In this document: piece by piece, positions 24,550 to 33,720 of the stretch
Numbering within the stretch: position 1 is the stretch's first letter
Layout: each line of letters starts with the position of its first letter
NCBI RefSeq assembly: GCF_024437655.1
Contig: NZ_JANBVF010000013.1
Coordinates: forward strand, 1 to 64,000
Length of the DNA: 64,000 nt
Reading direction: 5' to 3'
Source: Chitinolyticbacter albus
GTDB lineage: Bacteria > Pseudomonadota > Gammaproteobacteria > Burkholderiales > Chitinibacteraceae
The notes under the pieces: generated by a model
What the model was told of the DNA's origin: nothing
What the model saw: the letters and a program-made list of their open reading frames with translations, nothing else
The model's database searches: none
Position numbers and translations under genes: made by a program

Positions 24550-25722
24550 TCATTGCATATTTCCTGCGAGTTCGAAGATCGGCATGTAGAGCAGGAACAC
24601 GATGGTGCCGATCAGGATGCCGATGATCAGCATCAGGATGGGCTCGAACAGCCGGGTGAACATTTCGATCGCGCGCTCGAGTTCTTCGTCGCAAAACTGC
24701 GCTGCGCGCTCGGTCATGGTGGCAAGCTCGCCGCTCTGCTCGCCCACGCGCAACAGGCGCTCTGATACCGGCGTGGTCAGCCCGTACTTGGGTAGCGTGG
24801 CAGAGAGTGTTTGGCCCGACTTGATGTCGACGATGGCGCGCGTCAGCGCGAGGCGCATCGATTGGGGCAGCAACTGCGCGGCAAGATCCATCGCGGCAAT
24901 GATGGACAGCCCGCCAGCCAGCAGCAGGCCGACGGTGCGGTAGAAGCGGGTGAGGGCAAACAGCCGGCGATACTCCTCCAGCCGCGGAATACGCCAGAAC
25001 AGCTCCTGCAGCATGGCCTGCACCGCCTGCGTGCGCAGCAGCATCACGATGCCGGCGATGGTGCCGATGATGGCGGCGAAGATCACCTTGCCATTGCTGT
25101 GCACCAACTCGCCCCACCACAGCATTACCTGGGCGGCGAATGGCAGCGTCTTCATGCTGGCGTAGATCTGGCTGAACTTGGGTATCACGTAGAACAGCAG
25201 GAACAGCATGATGGAGCCGCCGATGGTGATGATCACCATCGGGTAGACCAGCGCCGACACCACCTTCTTGCGCACCATGGCCAGGCGTGATTCGTAATGG
25301 TGGTAGCGCTTCAGCGCGTCGGCCAGGTGGCCGGTTTTTTCGGCCGAACCCACGGTGGCGATATAGAGCGGCGGAAAGTGCTCGGGCATGGTCGAGAGTA
25401 CGCGCGACAGCGGCAGGCCCTGATACAGCCCTTCGATGAGGCGGGTCAGCACCACGCGGCTGCCATCCTGCGCGCTTTTTTCCTTCAGCGTTTCGACGGC
25501 TTCGACCAGGGTCAGACCCGCTTCGATCAGCGCGATCAGTTCCTGCGTAAACAGCGACAGTGCGAAATCGCTCTTCTTCATCGAGAAGCTGCGTTCGGCA
25601 CGGAACGAGACGGCCTGCATGCCCTGGCTGGCGAGCCGCTCGCGCAGCTCAGCCTCGTTGGCAGCCTCCAGCTCCAGCTCGGTCATTCGACCGGCCTGCA
25701 TGGCTTTGACCTTGTAGCGCAT
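24550..25722 (-). CDS. gspF: Type II secretion inner-membrane protein GspF
   Basis: 390 residues with two T2SF domains (about 65-190 and 265-385), each a cytoplasmic helical bundle next to transmembrane segments. Signature pieces are LFTQELIALIEAGLTL, EHFPPLYIATVGSAEKTG and LLRVGEQSGELATM. It is the platform protein for pseudopilus assembly. It lies between gspG and gspE with a 28-base gap to gspE. Confidence 0.95.
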   Translation of the reverse strand: MRYKVKAMQAGRMTELELEAANEAELRERLASQGMQAVSFRAERSFSMKKSDFALSLFTQELIALIEAGLTLVEAVETLKEKSAQDGSRVVLTRLIEGLYQGLPLSRVLSTMPEHFPPLYIATVGSAEKTGHLADALKRYHHYESRLAMVRKKVVSALVYPMVIITIGGSIMLFLLFYVIPKFSQIYASMKTLPFAAQVMLWWGELVHSNGKVIFAAIIGTIAGIVMLLRTQAVQAMLQELFWRIPRLEEYRRLFALTRFYRTVGLLLAGGLSIIAAMDLAAQLLPQSMRLALTRAIVDIKSGQTLSATLPKYGLTTPVSERLLRVGEQSGELATMTERAAQFCDEELERAIEMFTRLFEPILMLIIGILIGTIVFLLYMPIFELAGNMQ

Positions 25723-25745
25723 GGTCGCGAGGACCTCGGGGCCGT

Positions 25746-26165
25746 TTAGTAGACGATGTCCGCGTCTTCGCCGCTGCCGCCGGCCTTGCCGTCGGCGCCG
25801 AGCGACATCAGGTCGAACTCGCGGCCATTCTCACCAGGGCGCTTGTAGACGTAGGGCTTGTCCCAGGGGTCGTTCGGCAATGCCTTGGCCAGATAGGGAC
25901 CATTCCACTTGTTGGCATCGGCCGGCTTGGCGGTCAGTGCACCCAGGCCCTGTTCGGTACTCGGGTAGCCACCATTGTCCAGTCGGTACTGATCGAGGGC
26001 ATCGGCCAGCGCCTTCATCTGGCTGGCGGCTGTTTTGGAGCGGGCATCACCGACCTTGCTGAACAGCTTGGGGCCGACATAACCGGCCAGCATGGCGATG
26101 ATCAGAATCACGACCAGGAGCTCGAGCAGGGTAAAGCCGCGAGCAAGGGAACGATGGTTACGCAT
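25746..26165 (-). CDS. gspG: Major pseudopilin GspG
   Basis: 139 residues with leader MRNHRSLARG, cleavage before FTLLELLVVILIIAMLAG (Glu5 present), and the GspG C-terminal domain including DNGGYPSTEQGL, WNGPYLAKALPNDPWDKPYVY and a calcium-site-like acidic end (GGSGEDADI). It is the first gene of the secretion operon, with its promoter presumably in the gap upstream. Confidence 0.95.
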   Translation of the reverse strand: MRNHRSLARGFTLLELLVVILIIAMLAGYVGPKLFSKVGDARSKTAASQMKALADALDQYRLDNGGYPSTEQGLGALTAKPADANKWNGPYLAKALPNDPWDKPYVYKRPGENGREFDLMSLGADGKAGGSGEDADIVY

Positions 26166-26563
26166 TTTTAGTTATCTCTAGTGCTGTGTGTTGAATCCAT
26201 CACCGTGAGGTGGCGGGCTTCAATCCTCCACCGCCATCGTAATACGCGGTTTTGGCGCGCCGCAAGCGGCTAGTATGCGTCAAACCTAATATTGTCGCGG
26301 GCTGGAGGGGAAAGGCGCTGTTGCCGGAGGGTGGCAATGCCACGCCGCTAGGACTGATGTAAGCATGCCCGGTTCCGTGGCGGGTGGCTGTGATGAACGT
26401 AAGCTTGTTGTGTAAACGCGACGCTTGAATGGGGCGACAAGCCTTGTATTGCAAGCAAGTGCGACGCGATTGGGTTGGGGCGGCACGGGCGGCCAGGGTG
26501 GGAATACGCGATTTCGCGGGTGTGTCTGCGCCTGGAAGGGTGGCTGCATGTTTGTCAGCCAAC
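26166..26563. other. Intergenic region upstream of gspG
   Basis: About 400 bases without a supported gene. It should contain the leftward gspG promoter. A partial inverted repeat (TGGCGG...CCGCCA, about 26212-26235) lies in the presumed 5' leader. No clear regulator site or RNA family is recognised. Confidence 0.4.
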
Positions 26564-26593
26564 AAAAAGGGACAGCTCAGGCTGTCCCTTTTT
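26564..26593. terminator. Terminator downstream of sodB
   Basis: Perfect stem AAAAAGGGACAGC/GCTGTCCCTTTTT (26564-26576 with 26581-26593) around loop tcag. It lies 53 bases past the sodB stop and can act in either direction. Confidence 0.9.
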
Positions 26594-26645
26594 GCCGTGT
26601 CACCGAAGCCGCTGGGCTCCGATGAGCGGGATAGCTGCGACCCGC

Positions 26646-27239
26646 TTAAGCGGCGAGGCGCTGGGCCACCACGTCCCAGTCGACGATCTTCCAGTAGCCT
26701 TCGAGGTAGTTCGGCCGGCTGTTGCGATAGTCGATGTAATAGGCGTGTTCCCACACGTCACAGGTCAAGAGGGCGACGTCCGCGGTGGTCAGCGGCGTGC
26801 CGGCGGCACCGGTATTGACGATATCGAGGCTGCCATCGGGCTTCTTCACGAGCCAGGTCCAGCCCGAGCCGAAGTTGCCGGCGGCCGAAGTGTTGAAGGC
26901 TTTCTTGAATTCGTCGAACGAACCCCAGCGGCTATTGATGGCTTCCGCCAAGGCACCGGCAGGGGCGCGATCGGCGCCGGCGGCGTTCGGCTTGAAGCCG
27001 AACCAGTAGAACGTGTGATTCCAGATCTGGGCGGCGTTGTTGTACACGCCGCCGGCTGGAGCGGTCTTGACGATCTCTTCGAGCGTCTTGCTTTCGTTGT
27101 CCGTGCCCTTGATCAGGTTGTTCAGGTTGGTCACATAGGTCTGGTGATGCTTGCCATAGTGGTAGGACAGCGTTTCGGCCGACAGGTAAGGCGCGAGGGC
27201 ATCCTGGGCGTACGGCAGTTCGGGCAGCTTGTGTTCCAT
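26646..27239 (-). CDS. sodB: Superoxide dismutase [Fe], SodB type
   Basis: 197 residues, close to the family length. The metal ligands are in place: His in [10 protein letters not shown], His in QIWNHTFYW, and Asp/His in [13 protein letters not shown]. The motif [16 protein letters not shown] favours iron over manganese. It converts superoxide to hydrogen peroxide and oxygen in the cytosol. It is monocistronic with a strong terminator. Confidence 0.96.
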   Translation of the reverse strand: MEHKLPELPYAQDALAPYLSAETLSYHYGKHHQTYVTNLNNLIKGTDNESKTLEEIVKTAPAGGVYNNAAQIWNHTFYWFGFKPNAAGADRAPAGALAEAINSRWGSFDEFKKAFNTSAAGNFGSGWTWLVKKPDGSLDIVNTGAAGTPLTTADVALLTCDVWEHAYYIDYRNSRPNYLEGYWKIVDWDVVAQRLAA

Positions 27240-27408
27240 GTAGGTTCTCCGTGGTTGTTCGTTTGGCTGGAAATTGGGGGCAGGGCTAGCATGGGGGTGG
27301 GCGGCGCGATTTCAAGCGCGACCATGCACGATTTCGACGCATGCGGGCGCTGTGGTATCGTTTGCCTGAAAGCAATGCACCGGCCCAGCAGTCAGAAAAA
27401 GAGCAGCC

Positions 27409-28335
27409 ATGACCATTTTATCCTTGATCCTAGCGCTTGCGCTGGAGCAGTTGCGGCCCATCAGCAACCGCAATCCGGCCTATCTGGCGTTTACGCGCCT
27501 GGCCAACCGGCTTAAACGCGCACTCAACGCGGGCGAGTACCGCAACGGCATTTACGGCTGGTTGGTGGCGGTAGGGCCGCTCCTCATCGTCGTTGTCGGC
27601 ATCTATTTCCTGCTGAGCCATTTCGGCGCTGCATTGGGCTTTGCCTGGGCGGTGCTGCTGCTGTATCTCACCATGGGCTTTCGGCAGTTCAGTTCGGCTT
27701 TTTCCGGTATCTCCAAGGCGCTGCAGGCCGAGGATCTGCCGGCGGCCCGCGCCTGGCTCGCCGATTGGACCGGACAACATGCCTCGGAGATGAACGAGGA
27801 CGAGGTATCCCGGGTCGCGGTCGAGCAGGGCTTGATCGACTCCTACCGCTACGTGTTCGGTACGATATTCTGGTTTGTCGCGCTGGCGTGGATCGCCGGT
27901 CCGGCCGGTGCGGTGCTGTACCGGGCTTCCAGCCTCTTGGCGCAGAAATGGGGCAGTCACGCCGATAGCGAGCCATTTGGCCGCTTTGCGCTGGCGGTGC
28001 AGGAGATGCTCGATTATCTGCCGGTGCGTATCACGGCAGCCAGTTTTGCAGTGATGGGTGACTTCGAGGACGCCGTCTATTGCTGGCGCTCGCAGGCGCG
28101 CGCCTGGGGCAACTACGCGCACGGCATCCTGCTGGCGACGGGCGCGGGCGCCATCGGCATCCGCCTGGGCGAGGCGCTGCACCAGGATCACACCGTCAAA
28201 TTCCGTCCGGAACTGGGCATAGGTGACGCGGTGACGCCGGATTACCTGGCTAGTGCCGTTGGCCTGATCTGGCGCTCGGTCTTGCTGTGGGTGGCGGTGA
28301 TCCTGCTGTTCAACGCGGCGCGCTGGTTGGCGTGA
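27409..28335 (+). CDS. CobD/CbiB-family membrane protein
   Basis: 308 residues with four or five transmembrane helices. It matches the betaproteobacterial CobD/CbiB-like group (related to AmpE): LALALEQLRPI at the start, FRQFSSAFSGISKAL, VEQGLIDSYRYVFGTIFWF and YLPVRITAASFAVMGDFEDA. True CbiB attaches aminopropanol to cobyric acid, but no cobalamin genes are nearby and these stand-alone relatives have no proven function. The stop shares one base with the next start, so the two genes are coupled. Confidence 0.85.
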   Translation: MTILSLILALALEQLRPISNRNPAYLAFTRLANRLKRALNAGEYRNGIYGWLVAVGPLLIVVVGIYFLLSHFGAALGFAWAVLLLYLTMGFRQFSSAFSGISKALQAEDLPAARAWLADWTGQHASEMNEDEVSRVAVEQGLIDSYRYVFGTIFWFVALAWIAGPAGAVLYRASSLLAQKWGSHADSEPFGRFALAVQEMLDYLPVRITAASFAVMGDFEDAVYCWRSQARAWGNYAHGILLATGAGAIGIRLGEALHQDHTVKFRPELGIGDAVTPDYLASAVGLIWRSVLLWVAVILLFNAARWLA

Positions 28336-28985
28336 TGGCGACGATACACATCGACAGTCGCGAGCTGCGGGTCGCGAACATCTTCTGCGTGGCCCGCAAC
28401 TATGTGGCACATGCCGCGGAAATGGGCTCAAGCATCGGCCCTGAGCCCGTGGTGTTTCTCAAGCCGACTTCGGCCTTGCTGCCGCACGGCGCGCCGATCC
28501 CGTTGCCGGGCTGGTCGAGCGACATCCACCACGAGGCCGAGCTGGTGGTGGCCATCGGCCGTGATGGCCGCAACATCGATCGGGCATCGGCCATGTCGTA
28601 TGTGGCAGGCTATGCGCTGGGGCTGGATCTCACCGCGCGCGATGTGCAGCGCGTTGCCAAGCAAAATGGCCAGCCGTGGACGCTGTCCAAGGGCTACGCT
28701 GGCTCAGCTACGTTGACTGCCTTCGTGCCGGCCGAGGCGTTGCCGCGGCCGGGCGAGGTGAGTTTTCGCTTGGAAATCGACGGGGAGACGAGGCAACACG
28801 CCGAAGTCGGGCAGATGGCGTTCGACATAGCCGCATTGATCGCCTGGATATCGGAGCGTTTCGGCCTGACCGAGGGCGATCTGATCTATACGGGAACGCC
28901 GGAAGGCGTGGGGTCCATTCATTCGGGACAGCAATTGCGCCTGGTGCTGGATGACCTGATCGACGAGACCTTGCGGGTGGCCTGA
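28335..28985 (+). CDS. Fumarylacetoacetate hydrolase family protein
   Basis: 216 residues from the ATG at 28335. It has the FAH fold signature: NIFCVARNYVAHAAEMG, FLKPTSALLPHG, and the metal-site residues in HHEAELVVAIG and GYALGLDLTARDVQ. The C-terminal active-site strand LIYTGTPEGVG is present. Relatives such as YcgM/FAHD1 act as acylpyruvate hydrolases or oxaloacetate decarboxylases with Mg2+. The exact substrate is undetermined. Confidence 0.93.
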   Translation: MATIHIDSRELRVANIFCVARNYVAHAAEMGSSIGPEPVVFLKPTSALLPHGAPIPLPGWSSDIHHEAELVVAIGRDGRNIDRASAMSYVAGYALGLDLTARDVQRVAKQNGQPWTLSKGYAGSATLTAFVPAEALPRPGEVSFRLEIDGETRQHAEVGQMAFDIAALIAWISERFGLTEGDLIYTGTPEGVGSIHSGQQLRLVLDDLIDETLRVA

Positions 28986-29000
28986 TCACCGGTACGAAAA

Positions 29001-29038
29001 CCAATGAAAAACGGGGCCTGGGCCCCGTTTTTCATTGG
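29001..29038. terminator. Bidirectional terminator, perfect 18-bp palindrome
   Basis: Arms 29001-29018 and 29021-29038 are perfect inverted repeats with a 2-base centre; the core is ACGGGGCC/GGCCCCGT flanked by A and T runs. It separates the convergent FAH-family and Crp/Fnr genes. Confidence 0.92.
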
Positions 29039-29050
29039 TCCGCGTCTTGC

Positions 29051-29716
29051 TCAGAAGCGCTCAGGCAGCTTCTGCAGGATGATGATGCGTTTGTTCTCCA
29101 GCTTGACGTAGCCGCCGAACACCAGCTCCTTGAGGATGCGGGCAATCATTTCGCGCGAAGAGCCGACGCGATCGGCAATGGCCTGCTGCGTCAGCGGCTC
29201 GGCGATCATCCAGTGGTCCTCGTGCTCCACGGCGATTTCCTCGAACAGCGCGCGCACGCGGCCGTAGACGTCGAGCAGGGCCAGGTTTTTCATCGTCAGC
29301 GACAACTGACGGATGATGCGCGCGAGGTTGAGGATGAGCTTGTCCTTCAGCTGCGGGTAGGTCTCCAGCGCGGTACGGAAATCCTGCTTGCTGAACATGA
29401 TGAAGGTCGAATCCTCTTCGACCTGCACCGACCAGCCGCGCGAGGCGTCGTCGATCATCGAGATCTCACCGTACACGCTGCCCGGCTCGCCGATCTGGAA
29501 CACGAATTCCTTGCCCTGGTTGTCGCTGGTGAACGAGCGGGTACGGCCTTCCATCTGCAAATACATCGCCTCTGCGGGGTCGTCTTCGCGGAACAGGAAG
29601 CTGCCCTTGGGAAGCTGCCGCTTCACGGCGGCATGCATGACGACTTCGAGGTCGGCGTCGGAAAAGTCCTCGAAGATCGGGATCAGGCTCAGAAAGGTGC
29701 GGACCGTGGCGTCCAT
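29051..29716 (-). CDS. Crp/Fnr-family transcriptional regulator
   Basis: 221 residues. The N-terminal cyclic-nucleotide-binding fold (KGSFLFREDDPAEAMYLQMEG, PGSVYGEISMID) is followed by the dimer helix and a Crp-type winged helix (LTQQAIADRVGSSREMIARILKEL). No N-terminal cysteine cluster exists, so it is not an oxygen-sensing Fnr. The effector pocket lacks an obvious cAMP signature, and the ligand is unknown. It is 23 bases upstream of nothing transcribed with it; a lipoprotein gene precedes it on the same strand. Confidence 0.93.
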   Translation of the reverse strand: MDATVRTFLSLIPIFEDFSDADLEVVMHAAVKRQLPKGSFLFREDDPAEAMYLQMEGRTRSFTSDNQGKEFVFQIGEPGSVYGEISMIDDASRGWSVQVEEDSTFIMFSKQDFRTALETYPQLKDKLILNLARIIRQLSLTMKNLALLDVYGRVRALFEEIAVEHEDHWMIAEPLTQQAIADRVGSSREMIARILKELVFGGYVKLENKRIIILQKLPERF

Positions 29717-29738
29717 GATGGGTTCTCCGTGTATTGCT

Positions 29739-30077
29739 TCAGTGGTCCGCGCCGCCGGGCTTGCTGGCGCTGGCCGACAGCGCGGTCGGGCTGGCGCTCG
29801 CGGCTTCGACGGGGGGCACGCGATCGGCTGGCGGCGGTACGATGTCTAGTTTTTTTTGCTGCATGTATTCGTTCATCTCTTTCCAGCCGGTAAAGATGTC
29901 CGACTTGGAGACGCGAGGGTTGCGTTGGTAGCAATCCTCCAACGCCCGGCCGCTGTGCCGGCAGGCGGCGCCCACGGCCTTGCCGTTCTCGGCCTGCTGG
30001 TTGAGCGTGGCCGTGATGCGGTCGCACGCGGTGAGCAAGACAAAGGGGGCAAGCAATAGCAATCGACGAGCTGACAT
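29739..30077 (-). CDS. Putative lipoprotein of unknown function
   Basis: 112 residues from the ATG at 30077, giving a lipoprotein signal MSARRLLLLAPFVLLTAC. The mature protein has two further cysteines (GAACRHSGRALEDCYQRN) that could form a disulfide, a helical segment (FTGWKEMNEYMQQKK) and a Pro/Ala/Ser-rich tail. I recognise no named domain. It lies just upstream of the Crp/Fnr gene and may share its transcript. Confidence 0.8.
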   Translation of the reverse strand: MSARRLLLLAPFVLLTACDRITATLNQQAENGKAVGAACRHSGRALEDCYQRNPRVSKSDIFTGWKEMNEYMQQKKLDIVPPPADRVPPVEAASASPTALSASASKPGGADH

Positions 30078-30177
30078 GGTGTGGTCGCTATATGAGCGGG
30101 TTCTGATTGGCGATTGTAGGAGAATCCCAACTGCGACGAAATATGCAATGGCGCGGCCCGCGTAGTGTCCCAAGCCG

Positions 30178-30849
30178 TCAATCGCGCTCGCTCATCGACC
30201 ATAGCAGCCAGCGCTGGTTCCCGCCGTTGAGTTTGGCAAAGCGCCAGGTTTCCTGGAACGGCGCTGAATTGGCCGCCGCCGCCACCTTGCCATAAAAGCG
30301 GACATGGGCGACCACTTGCTGCGTGTCGTTTTCGGTGCTGACGAGCTCGATATGCAGCTCGGGGAACTGGATCTGATCGTCCGGCGTGACGTCGACCCGG
30401 CTGAGTTCGTCAAACAGCGCCGGAGCCAGATATTTGCGCAACTGCTCGCGTTTGGCCGGATCGGCCTCGGTGCGCAGGTGCAGGAAGGTGGCCTTGGCGT
30501 GGCGCAGGAAGGCGCGGGTTTCGGTGCCGTCCGGCAGCTTTCCCGAGCGCGCGATGGCGCTGTCCACGCCCTTGCCCACATGGTAAAAGCGCTGCCTTTC
30601 CTGCTGGTTTTCGGTGTGCCAGCCCGCTGCGGGTTGTGTTTCCGGATAGGGGTCGGCTACCGGCCGCTCGCTGCGACGCAGGTAGAAGAGTCCGCCCAGC
30701 GTGAGCACGCCGAGCAGTATCAGCCAGGTCCAGGGCAGGTTACCGGATTCGGCGGCGCTGGCGGTCTGTGCGTCGGGGCCTGCCTGGGCCAGGGCGCTGG
30801 CAAGGCTCGTGAGAGCAAACAGCAGTGAGTAGAGTGGGCGACGATCCAT
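30178..30849 (-). CDS. Tim44-like domain membrane protein
   Basis: 223 residues. A signal peptide (cleavage near ALAQA) or first helix, a second transmembrane helix (about residues 38-56), then a Tim44/TIM44-like domain (FLRHAKATFLHLRTEADP, REQLRKYLAPALFDELSR, VVAHVRFYGKV, ETWRFAKLNGG). Bacterial members are membrane-bound and uncharacterised; they are common in Betaproteobacteria. About 100 bases separate it from folB. Confidence 0.87.
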   Translation of the reverse strand: MDRRPLYSLLFALTSLASALAQAGPDAQTASAAESGNLPWTWLILLGVLTLGGLFYLRRSERPVADPYPETQPAAGWHTENQQERQRFYHVGKGVDSAIARSGKLPDGTETRAFLRHAKATFLHLRTEADPAKREQLRKYLAPALFDELSRVDVTPDDQIQFPELHIELVSTENDTQQVVAHVRFYGKVAAAANSAPFQETWRFAKLNGGNQRWLLWSMSERD

Positions 30850-30950
30850 GCTTTCAGATGTACAGGCAGCTCGAAGGGGAGGGTCGCTCGTGTGGCGTGC
30901 CTATAAGATAGTCCAAACGAGGAGGGTGTGGCGTAGCCGCGCTTGGCGTT

Positions 30951-31307
30951 TCAGACGCGTGTTCCTCGCTCTATCGTGACGCCTACCCGACCGACTTCGT
31001 GCAGGATGCCGAGCTTCGTCACCGAAACCCGGGTCCACGGCGAGCTAAAATCGCTCATGATGACCTGGGCGATATGATCGGCCAGTGCCTCGAGCAGCAG
31101 GAAGTGTTTTTCCTCAAGAATCCGACGGATATCGCTGACCACCTTGTCATAATCGATGGTGTCGGTGAGGTTGTCGCTGGTACAGGCACGGGTCGACGGC
31201 AGGCCGATTTCGAGGTCGAGCTCGACCACCTGTGGTGCCACCCGCTCCCAGTCGTACCAGCCGATCAGCGTGCGCGCACGCACCTTGTGCAAGAAGATAA
31301 TGTCCAT
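30951..31307 (-). CDS. folB: Dihydroneopterin aldolase FolB
   Basis: 118 residues from the ATG at 31307. It has the FolB signature: IIFLHKVRARTLIGWYDWER, the pterin-binding Glu in LLEALADHIAQ and Lys in VTKLGILHEVG. It cleaves dihydroneopterin to hydroxymethyl-dihydropterin in folate synthesis. It is divergent from plsY with 87 bases between the starts, an arrangement usual in Betaproteobacteria. Confidence 0.95.
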   Translation of the reverse strand: MDIIFLHKVRARTLIGWYDWERVAPQVVELDLEIGLPSTRACTSDNLTDTIDYDKVVSDIRRILEEKHFLLLEALADHIAQVIMSDFSSPWTRVSVTKLGILHEVGRVGVTIERGTRV

Positions 31308-31394
31308 ATTTTCGCCGACGGGCGGGGGCGGGTTTGACGCCGCTTGCGCCAGATGCCTTACAATGCCGAGCACTCGATTGTAGTGGATTTTGCA

Positions 31395-32018
31395 ATGACA
31401 CCGCTAATCGCCATCGTGGCGGCCTATCTGATCGGATCACTCTCCTTCGCCGTGATCGTGTCGCGCGCCTTGGGCATGGCCGACCCTCGCACTTACGGAT
31501 CGGGTAATCCCGGGGCGACCAATGTGCTGCGCAGCGGCAACAAGAAAGCCGCGTTGCTGACCTTGCTGGGCGATGCGCTGAAGGGCTGGGTCGCGGTGTT
31601 CCTCGCCGTGCAGCTGGCACCGGTGCTGGGCCTGTCGGACGGAGTCATCGCGCTGGTGGCGCTGGCCGCCTTTGTGGGTCACCTGTGGCCGGTGTTTTTC
31701 GGCTTCAAGGGCGGCAAGGGCGTGGCCACGGCCGCGGGCATCTTGTTCGCGCTTGACTGGCGCGTGGGCCTGACGGTGCTGGTCGTGTGGCTGGTGATCG
31801 CCAAGGGATTCAAGATTTCATCGCTGGCTGCGCTGACCGCCGCCGTGCTGGCGCCCATTCTCACTGCCTGGCTGATGCCGCAGCGCGAGTACCTGTGGGT
31901 GACGCTGGTCTTGTCGGCGCTGCTGATCGCCCGGCATCACCAGAACATCCGTGACCTGTTTTCCGGCAAGGAAGGCAAAATCGGCGAGGGGCTGGACGAG
32001 GACGGGCCGGCGGGTTAA
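31395..32018 (+). CDS. plsY: Acyl-phosphate glycerol-3-phosphate acyltransferase PlsY
   Basis: 207 residues with five transmembrane helices and the PlsY motifs [40 protein letters not shown] and a C-terminal RHHQNIRDL. It makes lysophosphatidate from acyl-phosphate in the inner membrane. The ATG at 31395 is chosen because upstream codons have no family match. Its 3' end overlaps smpB by four bases on the other strand. Confidence 0.96.
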   Translation: MTPLIAIVAAYLIGSLSFAVIVSRALGMADPRTYGSGNPGATNVLRSGNKKAALLTLLGDALKGWVAVFLAVQLAPVLGLSDGVIALVALAAFVGHLWPVFFGFKGGKGVATAAGILFALDWRVGLTVLVVWLVIAKGFKISSLAALTAAVLAPILTAWLMPQREYLWVTLVLSALLIARHHQNIRDLFSGKEGKIGEGLDEDGPAG

Positions 32019-32470
32019 CCGCGCTTGGCGGTATCGCGAACCAGCCGTTGCTTCTCGCGCTGCCATTCGCGATCCTTCTCGGTCTGGCGCTTGTCGTGCT
32101 GTTTCTTGCCCTTGGCCAGGCCAATTTCCAGCTTGATACGGCCCTTGATGAAGTGCAGGTTGAGCGCGGCGATGGTGTAGCCCGAGCGCGCGACGAGGCC
32201 GGCGAGCTTATCGATCTCGCGCCGATGCAAGAGCAGCTTGCGCGGCCGCACCGGGTCGGTCTTGACGTGGGTCGACGCAGTGGTCAGCGGCGAGATATGC
32301 GCGCCCAGCAGCCAGAAGTCGCCGCGGGCGTGGTTGACGTACGATTCCTTCAGCTGCACGCGGCCGGCGCGAATCGATTTCACTTCCCAGCCTTCCAGCA
32401 CCAAGCCCGCTTCATAGCGCTCTTCGATGAAGTATTCGTGAAAGGCCTTGCGATTGTCGGCGATGGTCAT
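32015..32470 (-). CDS. smpB: SsrA-binding protein SmpB
   Basis: 151 residues from the ATG at 32470. It shows the SmpB OB-fold sequence [42 protein letters not shown] and a basic C-terminal tail ([20 protein letters not shown]) that enters the ribosome decoding channel. It delivers tmRNA to stalled ribosomes. No tmRNA gene is in the window. Confidence 0.97.
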   Translation of the reverse strand: MTIADNRKAFHEYFIEERYEAGLVLEGWEVKSIRAGRVQLKESYVNHARGDFWLLGAHISPLTTASTHVKTDPVRPRKLLLHRREIDKLAGLVARSGYTIAALNLHFIKGRIKLEIGLAKGKKQHDKRQTEKDREWQREKQRLVRDTAKRG

Positions 32471-32549
32471 GGTGAATGGGCGAACAGGCAAACCGCGATT
32501 GTAACCAGATGGACGCACTTAGTCTTATCCAACAAGGGCAGGGGGAACG

Positions 32550-33536
32550 ATGCGGATGCTCGTGATCTACACCGGAGGCACCATAGGCATGCGCCAGGGT
32601 GCCGACGGACTGGCGCCCGAGCCGGGCTGGTTGCGCGGCGAACTGGCGCGCGCGCACCCGGATCTCGATGTGCTCGAATACCCGACGCTGCTCGATTCGA
32701 GCAGCATGGGGCCACAGGACTGGGTGCGTATCGCGCACGATATCGTCGCTCACGCAGCTTTATATGACGGTTTCCTGGTCCTGCATGGAACCGACACGCT
32801 GGCCTGGACCGCTGCCGCCTTGGCGTACCAGCTGCCAGGCTTGGGCAAGCCGGTCGTGCTCACCGGCGCAATGCGCCCGTGGGGTACGCCGCAGGGCGAT
32901 GCCGAACGCAACGTGCGCGCTGCACTGGCGCTGCTGGCCGAGGCCGACGCCCCCCCTGTCAGCGTGGTGTTCGCAGATCGCGCCTATTGCGCGACCCGGG
33001 TGCGCAAGCTCGATTGCACCTCGGCTCATGCGTTCGATACGCCCAACGCCGCGCCGCTGGGCGAATTCGATGGCGAGGCTTGGCGCGGGGTGGCCACCTT
33101 GCCCGTAGCGGACTGCAGAGAGGTGATGCCGCAGCCGTTGGCGACTAAGGCGCGCGTACTGCATCTGGTGCTGGCGCCAGGCGCCCAGCTGGACTGGATT
33201 GCTGCGCAACTGGATCGTGACCTGCCGGAGGCGTTGCTGCTGTCCACCTTCGGTAGCGGCAATCTGCCGGCACATCCATGCCTCATGGCGGTGCTCGCCC
33301 GCTTGGCAGCGCTGATCCCGGTCGTCAATCTCACACCGTGCCTGCGTGGCAGCGTCGGCATGGGCTTGTATGCCGCAAGCGGTCCGCTGGCAAGGGCCGG
33401 CGTCTGGAACGGCGGCGATATGACGCCCGAGGCGGCCTACGTTAAGTTGCACTGGTTGCTGGCGCGCCCCGGCAGCCTCGCCAACTGGCGGACCCGATTT
33501 GAGGCGCCGCTTGCTGGAGATCGCACGCCCAAATAG
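32550..33536 (+). CDS. L-asparaginase-family amidohydrolase
   Basis: 328 residues, RBS aggggga. It has both asparaginase active-site motifs: the first Thr in YTGGTIGM and the second in HGTDTLAWTAAALAY. VVLTGAMRPWGTPQGDA follows, and the C-terminal domain is complete. No signal peptide, so it is a cytoplasmic type I-like enzyme hydrolysing asparagine to aspartate; some relatives act on other amides. Confidence 0.93.
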   Translation: MRMLVIYTGGTIGMRQGADGLAPEPGWLRGELARAHPDLDVLEYPTLLDSSSMGPQDWVRIAHDIVAHAALYDGFLVLHGTDTLAWTAAALAYQLPGLGKPVVLTGAMRPWGTPQGDAERNVRAALALLAEADAPPVSVVFADRAYCATRVRKLDCTSAHAFDTPNAAPLGEFDGEAWRGVATLPVADCREVMPQPLATKARVLHLVLAPGAQLDWIAAQLDRDLPEALLLSTFGSGNLPAHPCLMAVLARLAALIPVVNLTPCLRGSVGMGLYAASGPLARAGVWNGGDMTPEAAYVKLHWLLARPGSLANWRTRFEAPLAGDRTPK

Positions 33537-33574
33537 CCGGTGCGATGCGGGCGTGATATAGTCGCGCTCTCTAC

Positions 33575-33669
33575 GGCGGGTCTCCCCGCATGGCTAGAAG
33601 GTGAACCTGGTCAGGTCCGGAAGGAAGCAGCCACAGCTTTTGATGCCAGTGCCGGGGGTCGGGCTCGCC
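33575..33669 (+). ncRNA. ffs: Signal recognition particle 4.5S RNA
   Basis: Contains the universally conserved SRP domain IV sequence (GGTCAGGTCCGGAAGGAAGC at 33609-33628) within a hairpin closed by GGCGGGTC (33575-33582) pairing with GGCTCGCC (33662-33669). About 95 bases, the usual bacterial short form. It binds Ffh for co-translational targeting to the inner membrane. A -10-like TATAGT lies at 33557-33562. Ends are estimated from pairing. Confidence 0.93.
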
Positions 33670-33683
33670 ACCTCTTCCCTAGC

Positions 33684-33720
33684 AACGCCGATCCGGATTT
33701 TCATCGGGTCGGCGTTGTTT
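33684..33720 (+). terminator. Terminator of 4.5S RNA gene
   Basis: Stem AACGCCGA/TCGGCGTT (33684-33691 with 33709-33716), extended inside by further pairs with one G-U, followed by GTTT. Confidence 0.7.

Noticed and set aside
26200-26754. 184-codon minus-strand frame between gspG and sodB
   Set aside because: It overlaps the start of sodB coding sequence and the terminator, with low-complexity translation.
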